Shown here in pieces: positions 50,661 to 61,004 of a stretch of 64,000 nt of DNA. Source of the stretch: Sphingomonas sanxanigenens DSM 19645 = NX02 (GTDB taxonomy: Bacteria > Pseudomonadota > Alphaproteobacteria > Sphingomonadales > Sphingomonadaceae); the NCBI RefSeq assembly GCF_000512205.2, contig NZ_CP006644.1, positions 4,912,501-4,976,500 of the forward strand, in the 5' to 3' direction. Made by a program: the position numbers and the translations under genes. The notes under the pieces are model-generated. The model saw nothing but the letters and a program-made list of their open reading frames with translations, was not told the DNA's origin and did no database searches. Position 1 is the stretch's first letter, and each line of letters starts with the position of its first letter.

Positions 50661-51875
50661 ATGATGTACCACGCCTATCAGGCGACCAACGATCTTCTCG
50701 AACCTGCTCGAATCGGCGCCCGGGCGATGCTTAAGCTGCGCGACGCGATGGGCGAGGCCGCCGGCGGCGACTGGGGCCGGCGAATCTTCGCGCTGGCGGA
50801 CCTTACCGCGAACACGCGTGTCTCCCACCATCGCCCCCCCTTCGGGATCGATGCGGTGCTGGTCGGTAACCGGCTGGTCGACGTGCGCGAGGAAGTCGCG
50901 CTGTCGCTGCCCTTCGGCACCTTGCTGCACTTCGCCAAGGATGATGCGCCGCCGCAGCCCAAGATGCTGGTGGTCGCGCCGCTTTCGGGCCATTTCGCGA
51001 CGCTGCTCGCGCAGACCGTCGCGGTGCTCTCGCGCGACCATGACGTCTATGTCACCGATTGGGCAAACGCGCGCGACGTGCCGCTGAGCGCCGGCCCGTT
51101 CGGCTTCGACGATTATGTCGCCTATTGCATGCGCTTCATGGAGGAAATCGGCCCGCGCGCGCACATGTTCGCGGTGTGCCAGCCCTGCGTACCGGCGCTG
51201 GTGGCAACCGCCTTGCTCGCGCAGGATCGCAGCCCCGCGCAGCCGAAGTCGCTGACATTGATGGGCGGGCCGGTCGATACCCGGATCTCGCCGACGGTGG
51301 TCAACGAACTGGCGGTGCAGCATTCGATCGACTGGTTCGAGGCGAACCTGATCTCGCGCGTGCCGTTCGGCCATGCCGGCTGGGGCCGCCGCGTCTATCC
51401 CGGCTTCCTCCAGCTCAGCGCCTTCATGTCGATGAACATGGGGCGCCATTTCGGCCAGCATCGCGCCTATTATCAGCTTCTTGCCGATGGGCAGGACGCC
51501 GAGGCGAAGAAGATCCGCGAATTCTACGACGAATATTATGCGGTGCTCGATCTGGCCGCCGAATTCTATCTCGAGACGGTGGAGCGCGTGTTCCAGAAAG
51601 CGGAACTCGCGGACGGCAAGATGTACTGGCGCGGCCGCAAGGTGGATTGCGGCGCGATCACGCGGACCGCGCTGCTGACCGTCGAAGGCGAGCGCGACGA
51701 CATCTGCGCGGTGGGGCAGACCGCGGCGGCGCACGACCTGTGCACCTCGCTGCGCCCGCATCTGCGGCGCCACCATCTGCAGCCCGGCGTCGGCCATTAC
51801 GGCCTGTTCTCCGGCCGCCGATGGGAAAAGGAAGTCTATCCGCAGGTCAAGAATCTGGTGCTGGCGACCGCCTGA
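50661..51875 (+). CDS. phaZ: intracellular polyhydroxyalkanoate depolymerase
   Basis: Mobilises stored PHA. 404 residues, the usual length of granule-associated PhaZ, with the Cys nucleophile in FAVCQPCVPALVA, the lipase-like LMGGPVDTRISPTVVNEL and the C-terminal active-site His in QPGVGHYGLFSGRRW. Starts with MMYHAYQATNDLLEPARIGA, the highly conserved N-terminus; two adjacent ATGs allow a start one codon later. No PHA synthase lies within the window. Confidence 0.95.
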   Translation: MMYHAYQATNDLLEPARIGARAMLKLRDAMGEAAGGDWGRRIFALADLTANTRVSHHRPPFGIDAVLVGNRLVDVREEVALSLPFGTLLHFAKDDAPPQPKMLVVAPLSGHFATLLAQTVAVLSRDHDVYVTDWANARDVPLSAGPFGFDDYVAYCMRFMEEIGPRAHMFAVCQPCVPALVATALLAQDRSPAQPKSLTLMGGPVDTRISPTVVNELAVQHSIDWFEANLISRVPFGHAGWGRRVYPGFLQLSAFMSMNMGRHFGQHRAYYQLLADGQDAEAKKIREFYDEYYAVLDLAAEFYLETVERVFQKAELADGKMYWRGRKVDCGAITRTALLTVEGERDDICAVGQTAAAHDLCTSLRPHLRRHHLQPGVGHYGLFSGRRWEKEVYPQVKNLVLATA

Positions 51876-52035
51876 TACCGAGCCGCGCGGCGCTCGATCG
51901 AAACCCTCTGCCCATCGATCGCAGATCGAGCGGGACGGTGTGAGCGCAGCCGGATAAGCCGAAAAAGACGGTTTGCCCGTCCCTGCGCTTCCGCTAGAGG
52001 CCTGCCTTTCCCGTTTCCGGGGGGAGGAGACTATC

Positions 52036-52521
52036 ATGACCGCGGCACCGCTGGTCGGCATCATCATGGGCAGTCGCAGCGACTGGGAGACCATGCGCCA
52101 CGCCGCCGAGACGCTCGAAGCGCTCGGCGTGCCGCACGAATGCCGCGTGGTTTCCGCGCATCGCACCCCCGACCGGCTTTACGACTATGCGCACAATGCC
52201 GCGGGCCGTGGCCTCAAGGTGGTGATCGCCGGCGCTGGCGGTGCCGCGCACCTGCCGGGGATGACCGCGGCGATGACGGCGCTGCCGGTGCTCGGCGTGC
52301 CGGTCGAATCCAAGGCGCTGAGCGGGATGGACAGCCTGTTGTCGATCGTCCAGATGCCCGCCGGCATTCCGGTCGGCACGCTCGCGATCGGCCGCGCCGG
52401 CGCGGTCAATGCCGGGCTGCTCGCCGCGGCGATCCTCGCGACCACCAATGAGGCGCTGGCGGCCCGGCTTGCCGAATGGCGCGCGCGCCAGACTGCCGAG
52501 GTGGGCGAAGAGCCGGCATGA
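52036..52521 (+). CDS. purE: N5-carboxyaminoimidazole ribonucleotide mutase
   Basis: Purine synthesis: converts N5-CAIR to CAIR. 161 residues with GSRSDWETM, the active-site SAHRTPDRL and [10 protein letters not shown] of class I PurE. ATG at 52036 after GGGGAGGAGA. ATGA overlap with purK, one operon. Confidence 0.97.
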   Translation: MTAAPLVGIIMGSRSDWETMRHAAETLEALGVPHECRVVSAHRTPDRLYDYAHNAAGRGLKVVIAGAGGAAHLPGMTAAMTALPVLGVPVESKALSGMDSLLSIVQMPAGIPVGTLAIGRAGAVNAGLLAAAILATTNEALAARLAEWRARQTAEVGEEPA

Positions 52522-53585
52522 AGACGATCCCGCCCGGCTCGACGATCGGCATCCTCGGCGGCGGCCAGCTCGGCCGCATGCTCGCCATCGCCGCCGCGCA
52601 GCTCGGCTATCGCTGCCATATCTACGCGCCGGAGGCGAGCGGCCCCGCGGCCGACGTCGCGCCGCTGTGGACGCAGGGCGCCTATGACGATGTCGAGGCG
52701 CTGGCGCGCTTCGCCGAGGCGGTCGATGTCGTCACCTATGAATTCGAGAATGTCGACGCCGATCCGCTCGAGACGATCGCCGCGCGCGTGCCGATCGCAC
52801 CCTCGCTGACCGCGCTCAGCATCGCGCAGGATCGCATCGCGGAAAAGAGCTTCATCGAGGCGTTGGGGGGCCGCCCCGCGCCGTGGCGGCCGGTGCGTTC
52901 GGCCAGGGATCTCAAAGGGGCGATCGACGCGCTCGGCGCGCCCGCGATCCTGAAGACCGCGCGCTTCGGCTATGACGGCAAAGGCCAGGCCCGCATCTGG
53001 ACGATCGACGAGGCCGAGGCCGCCTGGGACGAGATCGGCCGGCAGGACGCGGTGCTGGAAGGCTTCGTCCGTTTCGACCAGGAATTCTCGGTGATCCTCG
53101 CGCGCGGCGGCGATGGCGCGGCGGTGGTGTGGGACTGTGCCGACAACCGGCACAAGGACGGCATCCTCGACCGCTCGACCGTGCCCGCCGGCGGCGCGAT
53201 CGCGGCGCAGCAGGACGAGGCGCGGGTGCTGGCGCTCGCGGTCGCCGAGGCGCTCGAACATGTCGGCGTGCTGACCCTGGAATTCTTCGCCGGCGCCGAT
53301 GGCCCGGTGTTCAACGAGATGGCGCCGCGTGTGCACAACAGCGGCCACTGGACGATCGAGGGCGCCACCACCTCGCAGTTCGAGAACCATATCCGCGCCG
53401 TCTGCGGCCTGCCGCTGGGATCCACCGCGCGCCTCGCCGCGCGGGTGGAGATGGTGAACCTGATCGGCGAGGACGCCGCGGGCTGGCCGGACATCCTGAA
53501 AGATCCGGCGGCGCATCTGCACCTGTACGGCAAGCATGAGGCGCGGCCGGGCCGCAAGATGGGGCATGTAACGCGGCTGGGGTAA
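52518..53585 (+). CDS. purK: N5-carboxyaminoimidazole ribonucleotide synthase
   Basis: ATP-grasp enzyme that makes N5-CAIR from AIR and bicarbonate, feeding PurE. 355 residues with [35 protein letters not shown] and the metal-binding [17 protein letters not shown]. Start fixed by the overlap with purE. A small hairpin at 53589 follows. Confidence 0.97.
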   Translation: MKTIPPGSTIGILGGGQLGRMLAIAAAQLGYRCHIYAPEASGPAADVAPLWTQGAYDDVEALARFAEAVDVVTYEFENVDADPLETIAARVPIAPSLTALSIAQDRIAEKSFIEALGGRPAPWRPVRSARDLKGAIDALGAPAILKTARFGYDGKGQARIWTIDEAEAAWDEIGRQDAVLEGFVRFDQEFSVILARGGDGAAVVWDCADNRHKDGILDRSTVPAGGAIAAQQDEARVLALAVAEALEHVGVLTLEFFAGADGPVFNEMAPRVHNSGHWTIEGATTSQFENHIRAVCGLPLGSTARLAARVEMVNLIGEDAAGWPDILKDPAAHLHLYGKHEARPGRKMGHVTRLG

Positions 53586-53588
53586 TCA

Positions 53589-53607
53589 CCTCCCGCCAAG
53601 CGGGAGG
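53589..53607. terminator. hairpin between purK and gdh
   Basis: CCTCCCGC CAA GCGGGAGG, an 8-bp stem and 3-nt loop between convergent genes, 3 bp after the purK stop. Confidence 0.65.
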
Positions 53608-53619
53608 GGAGAAGAAGGT

Positions 53620-56600
53620 TTACCGCCCCAGCAGCACCCGCGCCTGCCCGGCGATCTGCGCCAGCATCGAGGCGTTGGGCGCTGCCGACTGCCGCGCCCG
53701 ATCGACCACGCCGCGGAACTGCGCCACGCGCGGGGCCTGGGCCGAAAGCCAGGCCTCGACCTGATCGTGCGGATCGCCCTCGCCGCGGGCGAGGAAGTCC
53801 AGCCGCATTTGCTGGAAATCGCGCGCGAGGCTCGATGTCAGCAGGCGTTCCCATGGATCGACCGGAGTCATGCGGATGGCGTTGGCCTGCGCCCAATCCA
53901 GCCCCAGCGCCTCGCCGATACGGGTGAAGGCGCCGGTCAGCACATCCTCCTTCACGCCCTTGCGCGCGGCGAGCGCGGCGAGGCCGACCGCACCATCCAG
54001 CTCGAACAGCCGGATCACGCGCTCCACAATCCGCTTGGGCGCGCCGGTACGCATCAGCCGCTGGCCGAGCGAGCGCGCCTGCGACTTGCCCTCCGCGAGC
54101 AGCAGCTTGTCCACCGCCGCGTCGAGCCGCGATACGCCCGGATCGAGGAGCGCGATCAGTTCGCCCGGCTGCTGCCCCGCCGCGGCGGTGCGCAGCAGAT
54201 CGGCGATGTGCGAGCGCAGCGCGAGCGAGGAGAAGTCGAACAGGGTCAGTCGCCCCGGTTCGTCGATCTCGGCATCGTCGATCGCCTCCCACAGCCCGCG
54301 CATGTCGAACAGCCGCTCAGCCGTGACGAACATCGCCGCGATGTCGCCCAGCGAGGCGCCTTCCTCCTCCGCCAGTTCGAACGGGTGGATCAGCCCCAGC
54401 CGGTTGACGATCCGGTTGGCGATCTTGGTCGCGAGGATCTCGCGGCGGAGCTGGTGGCTCTCGATCGCGGCACGCCATTTCTTGCGCATCTCCGGCGGGA
54501 AGGCCGCGGCGAGATCGTCGAGCAGCATCGGATCGTCGGGGAGCGTGCTCGCCTCGATCGCATCCTGCAGCGCCAGCTTGGCGGTCGACAGCAGCACCGC
54601 CAGTTCGGGCCGCGTGAGCCCGCGCCCGTCCTGCGCGCGGCGCAGCAGCTCGTCATTCGCCGCGAGCCCTTCCACGGCGCGGTCGAGCCGGCCGGTGGTC
54701 TCGAAGGTTTCGATCAGCCGCACGTGCGACGGCAGCGCCGCCGCACCCGCCGCCTCGGCGATCGACAGCCCCAGCGTCTGCATGCGGTTGTCCTCGAGCA
54801 CCAGCTCGGCGACATCGTCGGTCATCCGCACCAGCAGCGCATCGCGCTTGGCCTGGCTCAGCCGGCCCTCGATCATCTCGCGGTTGAGCGCGATCTTGAT
54901 GTTGACCTCATTGTCCGAGCAATCGACGCCCGCCGAATTGTCGATGAAGTCGGTGTTGATGCGTCCGCCATGCTCGGCAAAGGCGATGCGCCCCGCCTGG
55001 GTCACGCCCAGATTGGCGCCCTCACCGATCGCCTTCGCGCGCACCTCCTCGGCATTGACGCGCAGCCGGTCGTTGGCGGGATCGCCGACCTCGGCATTGT
55101 TCTGCGAGGCGGCCTTCACATAGGTGCCGATCCCACCGAACCACAGCAGATCGACCTTGGCCTTGAGGATCGCGGTGATCAGCGCGCCCGGATCGATTTC
55201 CTTGGCATCGATGCCGAGCAGCGCCTTCGCTTCCTTGCTGAGCTTGATCGTTTTGGCGGTACGCGGGAACACGCCGCCGCCCTTCGAGATCAGCCTGGCA
55301 TCGTAATCCGCCCAGCTCGATCGCGGCAGCGCGAACATCCGCTCGCGTTCCGCCCAGCTTGCCTCGGCGTCGTTGGGGTTGGGATCGAGGAAGATGTGGC
55401 GATGGTCGAACGCGGCCACCAGCCGCAGCGTCTTCGACAGCAGCATGCCATTGCCGAACACGTCGCCGGACATGTCGCCACACCCCACAACCGTGATCGG
55501 CTGGGTCTGCACGTCGGTGCCCATCTCGCGGAAATGGCGCTGGACGGAGATCCAGGCGCCGCGCGCGGTGATGCCCATCGCCTTATGGTCATAGCCCTGG
55601 CTGCCGCCGCTGGCGAAGGCGTCGCCGAGCCAGAAGCCGCGCTCCAGCGCGATCGCATTGGCGACGTCGGAGAAGCTTGCGGTGCCCTTGTCGGCGGCGA
55701 CGACGAAATAGGGATCGTCGCCGTCGCGGATCACCACCTTGTCGGGATGCTTGACCGCGCCCTTGACGATGTTGTCGGTCACCGAAAGCAGCGTGCGGAT
55801 GAAGATGCGGTAGCTCTCGGTCCCCTCCGCCAGCCACGCCTCGCGGTTGGCGGGATCGGGCAGCGCCTTGGGGAAGAAGCCGCCCTTCGCGCCGGTCGGC
55901 ACGATCACCGCATTCTTTACGCGCTGCGCCTTCATCAGACCGAGGATCTCGGTGCGATAATCGTCGCGCCGGTCGGACCAGCGCAGGCCGCCGCGCGCGA
56001 CGGGCCCGGCGCGCAGATGGATGCCCTCGACCCGCGCCGAATAGACGAAGATCTCACGCCACGGCAGCGGCGCGGGCAGCCCCGGCACCTTCGCGCTGTC
56101 GATCTTGAACGCCAGCGCCTCCCGCGACGCCGGCGAGAAGGCGTTGGTGCGCAAGGTCGCCTCGACCAGGGCGGTCAGCAGGCGGAGGATGCGGTCATCG
56201 TCGATCGCCGAGACATCGCCGAGCCCGCGCTCGATCGTCTTGCGCGCGGCATCGGCATCGGCATCCGACTTCGCGGCGCGGGCCGGATCATGCAGCGCAT
56301 CGAACAGGCCGACGATCGCCGCCGCGATCGCGGGCGCGCGGCGGAGCGCCTCGACGACCGTAACCATGCCGTAGGACTGGCCGGTCTGGCGCAGATAGCG
56401 AAACCAGGCGCGCAGCAGGTTGGCGCCGCGCGGATCCAGCCCGGCGGCGGTGACAAGGGCGTTGAACGGATCATTCTCCGTCACCCCGGCGATGACGTTG
56501 CCGATCGCCGGTTCGATCACCGCGGCGCGCGCGAGCAGTGCGGCGGCATTGCCGCCCGGCGCTTCGAGCAGGAAATCATGGATATGGCCGAGGGCGCCGC

Positions 56601-58281
56601 CATCGAGCGGCGTCGCGCGTTCCTCGATCACGCGGAAGGCGAAATTCTCCAGCGCCGGCACCGCATCCGACAACGGGATCGAGCCGCCGGTGCCATAGAT
56701 CTTCAGCCGCAACCGCGCCGCGCCGTCCTCTGCACGGCGATAGAGACGCGCGCCCCGCGCCTGCTCGTTCTCGAGCGCGTTCAGCCGCAGCGCGTCCAGC
56801 GCCGCTTCCTCGGGCCCATAGAACTGGCGATAGGGCACAGGAAATGCCGTGCCGTAGCGCAAGGTGAGGCGCGCAGCGCGCCCGGCCTCGATGCTTTCGC
56901 TCAGTGCCGCTTCCAGCGCGGGCCCCCAGCCGCGCACCATGCGTTCCAGCCGCGCGTCGAGCGCCGCCTCGTCGGGCAACGTGCCCTCGCGCAGGTCGAT
57001 CGTGTAGCGGATCAGGCACATGCCACCTTCTTCGAGCGCCAGCGACCAGTTGAGCACCTCGCCGTTCGCCGCCTCCCGCAGCATCTCGCCGATCGCGACG
57101 CGACGCGCGGTGGAGAGTTCGTCACGCGGGAGCCAGGCGAAGACGTAGAGGTGGCGGCCGAGCGGGCTGGGTACCTGCACCAGCTTGGGCCGCGGCCGAT
57201 CGACCAGCGACATCGCGCTCAGCGCAACATGCTCCAGCGCCGCCGGGGTGAACGCCACCACCAGATCATGCGGCAGCGACGTGAGCGTGTGTTCGAGCGC
57301 CTTGGCGTTGTGGCCGCCGGCCTCGAAACCCAGCCGCTGCTGCAGGTCCGCCAGCCGCATGCGCAGCAGCGGGATCGCGCTCGCCCGCGCCGCCAGCGCG
57401 GCGCTGGTCCAGAGGCCCGCATGGATCGACAGCGCCACCGTCTTCCCCGCATCGCGCCTGGGGACGATGATGAGGTCGAGCGGGGTACGGCGGTGGACGG
57501 TCGCGATCCGGTTGGACTTGAGGATCAGCGGCCCGGCATGACCGGCGTCGAACCAGGCGAAGGCGCTCGCCAGCGACATGTCCGCGAGCATCGGCGGCGT
57601 TGCCTTGCGCGACAGGCCGAGCTGGTCGCCGGCCTTGCCGCCGCGCGAGCGGACCTCGTGCCCGAGCAAAGTGAAATGGCGTTCGAGCAGCCAGGTGATG
57701 AAGGCGGCGCCCTCGGCATCCTCTTCCTCGAACGCCTCGGCATCGGCGCGCATCGCCGCCTGCATCGTCGGCCAGTCGGTCACCGCGGCGCGGACGTCCG
57801 CCAGCACGCTGTCGATCTCGCTGGTCAGCGCGCGGCGAACGCGCGCGTCCGCCCGGGCGATCTCCAGATAGATGATCGATTCGTCGGTGCCGCCGGCGCT
57901 CTCGGCCGCGCCGCCGAGCGCCACCAGATGGCCACCGGCGTCGCGCGACACCGCCAGCACCGGGTGGAGAACGCGGTGGATGTCGAGCCCATGCGCGGCG
58001 ATCGCCCCCGCCACCGAATCGACGAGGAAGGGCTTGTCGCGATTGACGATCGCCATGCGCATCACGCGCTGGCCATCCTCGGTCACCGATTCCAGCTTGA
58101 TCGCGGGATGATCGGGCGCGCGCTCCAGCAGCAGCGGGGCGACGAAATCGGCAGCGGCGTCGCGGCGGGTGGCGGTGAATCCTTCGAGTTCGCTGGGCAG
58201 CGCCGTTGCCGTCAATTCCTTCGCAAGCAGCTTGGCCACCTGCCTTTCACTCAAATGCTGAGGGTCGCGGAGGGTCGCCAT
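53620..58281 (-). CDS. gdh2: NAD-dependent glutamate dehydrogenase, large (180 kDa) type
   Basis: Converts glutamate to 2-oxoglutarate, ammonia and NADH. 1553 residues; this class runs 1500-1650 and is far longer than the usual 450-residue enzymes. The N-terminal ~700 residues are regulatory/ACT-like; the catalytic core includes KNAVIVPTGAKGGFFPKALP (Lys of the active site) and VVGCGDMSGDVFGNGMLLS (NAD-binding). The open frame continues to 58560, but MATLRDPQHLSERQ at the ATG at 58281 follows AGGTGA and fits the family. Monocistronic. Confidence 0.95.
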   Translation of the reverse strand: MATLRDPQHLSERQVAKLLAKELTATALPSELEGFTATRRDAAADFVAPLLLERAPDHPAIKLESVTEDGQRVMRMAIVNRDKPFLVDSVAGAIAAHGLDIHRVLHPVLAVSRDAGGHLVALGGAAESAGGTDESIIYLEIARADARVRRALTSEIDSVLADVRAAVTDWPTMQAAMRADAEAFEEEDAEGAAFITWLLERHFTLLGHEVRSRGGKAGDQLGLSRKATPPMLADMSLASAFAWFDAGHAGPLILKSNRIATVHRRTPLDLIIVPRRDAGKTVALSIHAGLWTSAALAARASAIPLLRMRLADLQQRLGFEAGGHNAKALEHTLTSLPHDLVVAFTPAALEHVALSAMSLVDRPRPKLVQVPSPLGRHLYVFAWLPRDELSTARRVAIGEMLREAANGEVLNWSLALEEGGMCLIRYTIDLREGTLPDEAALDARLERMVRGWGPALEAALSESIEAGRAARLTLRYGTAFPVPYRQFYGPEEAALDALRLNALENEQARGARLYRRAEDGAARLRLKIYGTGGSIPLSDAVPALENFAFRVIEERATPLDGGALGHIHDFLLEAPGGNAAALLARAAVIEPAIGNVIAGVTENDPFNALVTAAGLDPRGANLLRAWFRYLRQTGQSYGMVTVVEALRRAPAIAAAIVGLFDALHDPARAAKSDADADAARKTIERGLGDVSAIDDDRILRLLTALVEATLRTNAFSPASREALAFKIDSAKVPGLPAPLPWREIFVYSARVEGIHLRAGPVARGGLRWSDRRDDYRTEILGLMKAQRVKNAVIVPTGAKGGFFPKALPDPANREAWLAEGTESYRIFIRTLLSVTDNIVKGAVKHPDKVVIRDGDDPYFVVAADKGTASFSDVANAIALERGFWLGDAFASGGSQGYDHKAMGITARGAWISVQRHFREMGTDVQTQPITVVGCGDMSGDVFGNGMLLSKTLRLVAAFDHRHIFLDPNPNDAEASWAERERMFALPRSSWADYDARLISKGGGVFPRTAKTIKLSKEAKALLGIDAKEIDPGALITAILKAKVDLLWFGGIGTYVKAASQNNAEVGDPANDRLRVNAEEVRAKAIGEGANLGVTQAGRIAFAEHGGRINTDFIDNSAGVDCSDNEVNIKIALNREMIEGRLSQAKRDALLVRMTDDVAELVLEDNRMQTLGLSIAEAAGAAALPSHVRLIETFETTGRLDRAVEGLAANDELLRRAQDGRGLTRPELAVLLSTAKLALQDAIEASTLPDDPMLLDDLAAAFPPEMRKKWRAAIESHQLRREILATKIANRIVNRLGLIHPFELAEEEGASLGDIAAMFVTAERLFDMRGLWEAIDDAEIDEPGRLTLFDFSSLALRSHIADLLRTAAAGQQPGELIALLDPGVSRLDAAVDKLLLAEGKSQARSLGQRLMRTGAPKRIVERVIRLFELDGAVGLAALAARKGVKEDVLTGAFTRIGEALGLDWAQANAIRMTPVDPWERLLTSSLARDFQQMRLDFLARGEGDPHDQVEAWLSAQAPRVAQFRGVVDRARQSAAPNASMLAQIAGQARVLLGR

Positions 58282-58596
58282 CTGTATCTCACCTGCGTCG
58301 TGGTCGCGCCGCCCTCTGTGCGGGGTGACGCTTTGTCCGGCCGCGGATATGCGCCTTGGCACGCGGCACCTCAACCCCACCGGGCGACCATCGCACCGCA
58401 TCCATCCCCTCGCCCCGTCTCGACCAAAGGGTGGTTTCCAGCGGGGCAAGCTGCGGTTATCGGGGGGAGACGACGTCGTGCCAATGCGATGTGCAACGTG
58501 TGTGCTTGCTTCGGCGGCGCCCACGACCGAAAGTAGCGTAATTATGAACCGATCAAGCAATACCGCGGCGACGCGACCGGCCGAGCCGACCCGCGG
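58282..58596. other. 315-bp divergent promoter region between gdh2 and mlaA
   Basis: Holds the upstream sequences of both genes. No convincing ORF, hairpin or operator-like palindrome was seen. Confidence 0.5.
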
Positions 58597-59586
58597 ATGA
58601 CCGTCTCCGCGCTCAGCCTGCTCATCGCCTCGACGGCGATGCCGATGCCGCAGCCCGCGGCGCTTCCCATTCCCGTCATCTACCAGCAGCAGGCGCCGGC
58701 ACCCACGCCGCCGCCGGGTGCCGGGGTGACGGACCCTGCCCCGCAGACGATCCCCGAAACCCCGCCGCCGCCCCCGGCCGACACCGCGGACGCACCGCCG
58801 CCCGCCACGGGCGACGATATCGTCGTCACCGGCGAATCGCGGCCGCCGCCCGGCGATCCGCTGGAGAAGGTCAACGAGAAGTCGTTCGAAGTCGTCCAGG
58901 CGGTCGACAAGGCGGTCGTGGGGCCGATGGCCGACACCTACAAGGACGCGGTCCCCGGCCCGGTGCGTAAAGGGCTGCGCAACTTCCTCAGCAATCTCGG
59001 CGAGCCGGTCAATGCGCTGAACTTCCTGCTGCAGCTCAAGCCCGGCAAGGCGGCCGAAACGGTCGGCCGCTTCGCGATCAACTCGACGGTGGGCGTGGCC
59101 GGAATCGTCGACGTCGCCAAGCGCAAGCCGTTCAACCTGCCGCGGCGGACCAACGGCTTCGCCAACACGATGGGCTATTACGGCGTCGGCTCGGGCCCCT
59201 ATTTCTATCTGCCGCTGGTGGGCCCCACGACCTTGCGCGATGCGGTGGGCGACGGGCTGGACCGGCTGGTGCTTCCGCTCGCGGTCGGCAGCCCGTTCAA
59301 CAATCCGGCCTATGTCATCCCGGCCAAGGTGATCGACTCGCTGGACTCGCGCGCCGAATATGAGGCCGAGGTGAAGCAGATCCGTGCGCAGAGCGACCCC
59401 TATGGGGCCGTGCGCGACGTCTATCTGTGCCGCCGCCAGGCGGAAATCGACACGCTGCGCGGCCGCGAGACGGCGCCCTGCGTGATCGGCGCGACGAAGC
59501 CCGGCGAGGACGCAGACGGGGCAGCGGACGAGGCTCCGGCAGGTGCGGAAGCGCCGCCCGCGGACGCGGAGGCGGACGCCGGCTGA
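58597..59586 (+). CDS. mlaA: MlaA family outer-membrane lipid-asymmetry protein
   Basis: Part of the Mla system that removes misplaced phospholipids from the outer leaflet of the outer membrane. 329 residues. An Ala/Pro-rich N-terminal 80 residues leads to the MlaA domain: DPLEKVNEKSFEVVQAVDKA, GLRNFLSNLGEPVNALNFLLQ, FAINSTVGVAGIVDVA and YGVGSGPYFYLPLVGPTTLRD, quoted as the four conserved stretches. No lipobox Cys is present, unlike enteric MlaA. The linker carries DDIVVTG, a motif typical of TonB-receptor N-termini. Confidence 0.9.
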   Translation: MTVSALSLLIASTAMPMPQPAALPIPVIYQQQAPAPTPPPGAGVTDPAPQTIPETPPPPPADTADAPPPATGDDIVVTGESRPPPGDPLEKVNEKSFEVVQAVDKAVVGPMADTYKDAVPGPVRKGLRNFLSNLGEPVNALNFLLQLKPGKAAETVGRFAINSTVGVAGIVDVAKRKPFNLPRRTNGFANTMGYYGVGSGPYFYLPLVGPTTLRDAVGDGLDRLVLPLAVGSPFNNPAYVIPAKVIDSLDSRAEYEAEVKQIRAQSDPYGAVRDVYLCRRQAEIDTLRGRETAPCVIGATKPGEDADGAADEAPAGAEAPPADAEADAG

Positions 59587-59601
59587 TCCCGCGGAAGAGC
59601 C

Positions 59602-60996
59602 TCAATCGCCGGCAAAGGCGAACGGTGTGAGGCCCATCTCGCGATCCGCCATGAGGACCGCGCGGCCCGCCGGCGCCGCCGAGCGCTGTGGGCAATCGGG
59701 ACGGGTACAGGCGCGGCAGCCGAGGCCGATCGGGGTCGCATCAGGCCCGGCAAGATCGATGCCGCGCGCATAGACGAGCGCGGCGGCATGTTCGGCGGCC
59801 ACGCCGAGGCCGATCGCGAACTCCGCCCGGATGCCAAGCGGCGACCGCACGGGCGGCTGCACCGTGCGCGCGATCGTCAGCCAGCGGCTGCCATCCTCCA
59901 GCGCCACGAGTTGGCGATGGATCGTCCCCGGCCGTTCGAGCGCGCGATGCACGTCCCACAGCGGGCAGCGCCCCGCCGCCTCGACCAGCGCGGCGCTGCT
60001 GGCACCCGAATAGCGCTTGGAGACCTGCCCGGCGCGGTCGATCCGGACCATGAAGAAGGGCAGTCCGCGCGCACCGACGCGCTGCAATGTGGCCAGCCGG
60101 TGCGCGACCATCTCGAAGCCGGCGCCGAAGCGGCGCTGAAGCAGCTCGACATCATAGCCGCTCGCCTCGCACGCGCGCAGGAAGCGCGCATAGGGCATCA
60201 TCAGCGCGGCGGCGAAATAGCCGTTGAGGTGGCGGCGGAACAGCCGTTCGGCGAGCGGATCGGCGAAGCCGGCGCCCTTCACCAGCCCGTCAATCTCCGC
60301 CTTGGCCTCGAGCTGCGCGAGCTGGAAGCTCGCCTGGAACGTACGCGAGGCCGGATCGAGCATCTCGGAGAGCTGGAGCTGGCGGGCGTGCAGGTCCAGC
60401 CGGCGCAGGCGATCGGGCATCACGTCGCTCGGCAGGATGCGGATCGCGATCTGGTGCTTCACGCGCAGCCGCTCGGCGACCGCGTTGTAGAGATCCCCCG
60501 TCATGAGCCGCAGTTCGTCGGCCAGCGCCTCGGCGGCGGAATCGAGATCGGCGAAGTGATTGCGCCAGCGCTCGATCTCGCGCCGGGCGAGCGACACCGC
60601 CTCGCTCTCGTCATAGCTGCCAACCGATCCGCCGCCGGCCGCCAGCCGATCGAACACACGCGCGAACGCCTCGGCGGCACCGGGCGCCGCGGCCAGCCAT
60701 TCCTCCAGCTCGGTGCGATCGACGCTGAGGTCGGCGAACAGCGGGTCGGCGAGCCGCTTGCGCAGCGCATCGGCGCCGCCGCCCGGCTCATCCCTGGCGA
60801 ACGCACGCGGATCGAAATCGAAGCGCGCGGCGAGCCGCAGCAGGATCGCCGCGGTCAATGGCCGCTGGTTGCGCTCGATGAGATTGAGGTAGCTCGGCGA
60901 AATCTCCAGCATCTCGGCAAGCTGGGCCTGGGTGAGCCCCGCCCCGCGACGCAGCCGCCGCACCTGATGCCCCGCGAAAATCTTTCTTTCGGCCAT
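59602..60996 (-). CDS. XRE regulator with short-chain acyl (IrrE-like/DUF2083) domains
   Basis: 464 residues. N-terminal XRE helix-turn-helix (AGLTQAQLAEMLEISPSYLN) followed by RNQRPLTAAILLRLA; a middle region that corresponds to an IrrE/ImmA-type domain but lacks the HExxH metal site (LDLHARQLQLSEMLDPAS); a C-terminal domain of the short-chain fatty acyl regulator family ending in a Cys cluster (LGCRACTRPDCPQ). Relatives (RamB, ScfR, MccR) control propionate/acetate metabolism and bind acyl-CoA. Probable autoregulation through the palindrome at 61005-61020. Confidence 0.85.
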   Translation of the reverse strand: MAERKIFAGHQVRRLRRGAGLTQAQLAEMLEISPSYLNLIERNQRPLTAAILLRLAARFDFDPRAFARDEPGGGADALRKRLADPLFADLSVDRTELEEWLAAAPGAAEAFARVFDRLAAGGGSVGSYDESEAVSLARREIERWRNHFADLDSAAEALADELRLMTGDLYNAVAERLRVKHQIAIRILPSDVMPDRLRRLDLHARQLQLSEMLDPASRTFQASFQLAQLEAKAEIDGLVKGAGFADPLAERLFRRHLNGYFAAALMMPYARFLRACEASGYDVELLQRRFGAGFEMVAHRLATLQRVGARGLPFFMVRIDRAGQVSKRYSGASSAALVEAAGRCPLWDVHRALERPGTIHRQLVALEDGSRWLTIARTVQPPVRSPLGIRAEFAIGLGVAAEHAAALVYARGIDLAGPDATPIGLGCRACTRPDCPQRSAAPAGRAVLMADREMGLTPFAFAGD

Positions 60997-61004
60997 CGGC
61001 CCTG

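Noticed and set aside
53767-58536. A 1589-residue plus-strand open frame
   Set aside because: It lies entirely opposite the NAD-glutamate dehydrogenase gene. Its composition (Arg/His/Gln-rich) is the mirror of high-GC codon use and it has no domains.
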